Shown piece after piece: positions 62,107 through 64,000 of a stretch of DNA of 64,000 bases. The notes below the pieces were generated by a model. It saw nothing but the letters and a program-made list of their open reading frames with translations, had not been told where the DNA came from and ran no database searches. This DNA comes from Eudorina sp. 2006-703-Eu-15. Lineage: Eukaryota > Chlorophyta > Chlorophyceae > Chlamydomonadales > Volvocaceae. Numbering within the stretch: the stretch's first letter is position 1; every line of letters begins with the position of its first letter. Location of the stretch: the NCBI GenBank assembly GCA_003117195.1, contig BDSI01000193.1, forward strand, positions 104,341-168,340, written 5' to 3'. The position numbers were made by a program, and so were the translations under genes.

Positions 62107-62140
62107 GCTCCCGGGGGGAGCCGAAACGAGGTTGGGTCAG

Positions 62141-62495
62141 ATTGGCTATGGCCCGCAACGGCTGAACTGCAGCTGTACTGCTGCTATACTGGAGCTATAC
62201 TAGCAAGTTACCAGTTCGCCCCTACCTCCCCTGCCCCCTTTCATCGCAGCAGCCAGGCAGACGAATGGCGGTGTGCAAGCACATGAATACTGCTATACTG
62301 CCGCCATACTGCACGTTCCCATGGCGCACTGACGTACCTGCACGTCCGTGCGCGCTGCCCTCGCGTGGCTGCTGGCCATGCCGTGCATGTAGGCGACCTG
62401 CACGCCGCCGCCGCCCACTGGCCAGCCAGCGCCGCCGCCGCCCAGGCCCACAACCACCGGCGGGGTAGCCCCGTCCTCCTAAGCGTCGGGTGATT
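62141..62495. repeat. Repeat family A, long unit 2
   Basis: Matches 58018-58350 almost base for base over the central ~150 bases (GCAGCAGCCAGGCAGACG onward) and ends at the same GTGATTGGCGG junction. It lies directly upstream, in its own orientation, of the GCR1_C-like gene. Confidence 0.85.
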
Positions 62496-62611
62496 GGCGG
62501 AGGGGAAAGCGGGGCAGGGTTGGGTTGGATTTGGGCAACGTGTCAATGGTGTGGCGAGCCGCACCCCCCACTGTTCAAACCCGAGGCCCCCATAGCACAG
62601 AGCTGGGACGG

Positions 62612-62868
62612 TACTGCTGCTATACTGGAGCTATACTAGCAAGTTACCAGTTCGCCCCTACCTCCCTTGCCCCTTTCATCGCAGCAGCCAGGCAGACGAA
62701 TGGCGGTGGACAAGCACATGAACTTGCTACACTGCCGCCATACTGCACGTTCCCATGGCGCACTGACGTACCTGCACGTCCGTGCGCGGTGCCCTCGCGT
62801 GGCTGCTGGCCATGCCGTGCATGTGGGCGACCTGCACGCCGCCGCCGCCCACTGGCCGCCTCCGGCAT
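62612..62868. repeat. Repeat family A, long unit 3 (truncated)
   Basis: Shares TACTGCTGCTATACTGGAGC and the following ~250 bases with 62141-62495. It is interrupted near 62868, where the 84-bp array starts. Confidence 0.82.
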
Positions 62869-64000
62869 GCCGGGTGTAGCGCCAGGGCGCGCCAGGCGCC
62901 AGCGGCGGCTGCCCACCAAGCTGAGGGCCAGCGCCTCCGGGCGCTGACGCATGCCGGGTGTAGCGCCAGGGCGCCAGGCGCCAGCGGCGGCTGCCCACCA
63001 AGCTGAGGGCCAGCGCCTCCGGGCGCTGACGGCATGCCGGGTGTAGCGCCAGGGCCGCCAGGCGCCAGCGGCGGCTGCCCACCAAGCTGAGGGCCAGCGC
63101 CTCCGGGCGCTGACGGCATGCCGGGTGTAGCGCCAGGGCCGCCAGGCGCCAGCGGCGGCTGCCACCAAGCTGAGGGCCAGCGCCTCCGGGCGCTGACGGC
63201 ATGCCGGGTGTAGCGCCAGGGCCGCCAGGCGCCAGCGGTGGCTGCCCACCAAGCTGAGGGCCAGCGCCTCCGGGCGCTGACGGCATGCCGGGTGTAGCGC
63301 CAGGGCGCCAGGCGCCAGCGGCGGCTGCCCACCAAGCTGAGGGCCAGCGCCTCCGGGCGCTGACGGCATGCCGGCGGGTGTAGCGCCAGGGCCGCCAGGC
63401 GCCAGCGGGCGGCTGCCCACCAAGCTGAGGGCCAGCGCCCTCCGGGCGCTGACGGCATGCCGGGTGTAGCGCCAGGGCGCCAGGCGCCAGCGGCGGCTGC
63501 CACCAAGCTGCAGGCCAGCGCCTCCGGGCGCTGACGGCATGCCGGGTGTAGCGCCAGGGCGGGGGGGGGCGCCCCAAGTGGGGCGCGGGCGCTGACGGCA
63601 TGCGGGTGTAGCGCCAGGGCGCAGCGCCAGCGGCGGCTGCCCACCAAGCTGAGGGCCAGCGCCTCCGGGCGCTGACGGCATGCCGGGTGTAGCGCCAGGG
63701 CCGCCAGGCGCCAGCGGCGGCTGCCCACCAAGCTGAGGGCCAGCGCCTCCGGGCGCTGACGGCATGCCGGGTGTAGCGCCAGGGCCGCCAGGCGCCAGCG
63801 GCGGCTGCCCCACCAAGCTGAGGGCCAGCGCCTCCGGGCGCTGACGGCATGCCGGGTGTAGCGCCAGGGCCGCCAGGCGCCAGCGGCGGCTGCCCACCAA
63901 GCTGAGGGCCAGCGCCTCCGGGCGCTGACGGCATGCCGGGTGTAGCGCCAGGGCGGCGCCAGGCGCCAGCGGCGGCTGCCCACCAAGCTGAGGGCCAGCG
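62869..64000. repeat. 84-bp minisatellite, about 13 units, runs off the window
   Basis: Unit of 84 bases containing GGCATGCCGGGTGTAGCGCC and CCACCAAGCTGAGGGCCAGC. On the - strand one unit is exactly 28 codons (MPSAPGGAGPQLGG, then QPPLAPGGPGATPG). Single-base indels in several units shift the frame, and a rearranged unit lies at 63560-63625. It could be a repeat-rich coding exon with sequencing errors or non-coding DNA. Confidence 0.85.

Noticed and set aside
62636..63986. Three overlapping ~420-codon frames on the - strand
   Set aside because: They alternate between frames of the 84-bp repeat after each single-base indel. Reported as a repeat, not as a gene.

Overview
The window is nuclear DNA of a eukaryote, most likely a chlorophycean green alga of the Chlamydomonas/Volvox group. 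The basis is many short exons with GT-AG introns, Ser/Pro-rich runs of the kind found in volvocine wall and matrix proteins, SRCR modules, Pmp-like beta-helix repeats joined to a many-pass membrane region, and abundant (CA)n and minisatellite DNA. This assignment is inference; no rRNA, organelle or other species-diagnostic marker is present.

Bases 1-37665 hold two tandem paralogues on the + strand. Copy 1 is cut by the left edge, so only its 15 last exons (159-10329) are visible. Copy 2 is complete: 43 exons from 12845 to 37665 whose phases join without a break, about 2,934 codons in the longer form. It encodes a signal peptide or anchor, a long extracellular beta-helix with FxxN and GGA[I/V/L] repeats (Chlamydia Pmp type), a cysteine-rich/EGF-like stalk, about eight membrane spans and a Ser/Pro/Ala-rich cytoplasmic tail. 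Eleven of the paired internal exons of the two copies have exactly the same length. The introns carry small repeats, including a 602-bp element with terminal inverted repeats in copy 2 only.

Bases 37666-42247 show no supportable gene. Bases 42248-52313 (+) encode a secreted protein of about 1,445 residues: signal peptide, Kazal-like module, trypsin/V8-like serine protease domain with His319, Asp380 and Ser449, a long Pro/Ser-rich linker and five SRCR domains. One intron begins with a 12-bp array of in-phase splice-donor motifs. Another (3.6 kb) holds three copies of a structured ~0.5-kb unit separated by (CA)n tracts up to 1 kb long.

Bases 52314-64000 are repeat-rich. On the - strand they hold a DOT1-like SAM-dependent methyltransferase relic (56807-57902) and an intact two-exon gene with a GCR1_C-like DNA-binding domain (60793-62106). 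Both lie just downstream, in their own reading direction, of copies of one repeat family, which is expanded into a 269-bp array at 58-60 kb. The right end is an 84-bp (28-codon) minisatellite that runs off the window.

The two membrane paralogues and the SRCR protease probably act at the cell surface or in the extracellular matrix. Nothing in the sequence shows that they work together.
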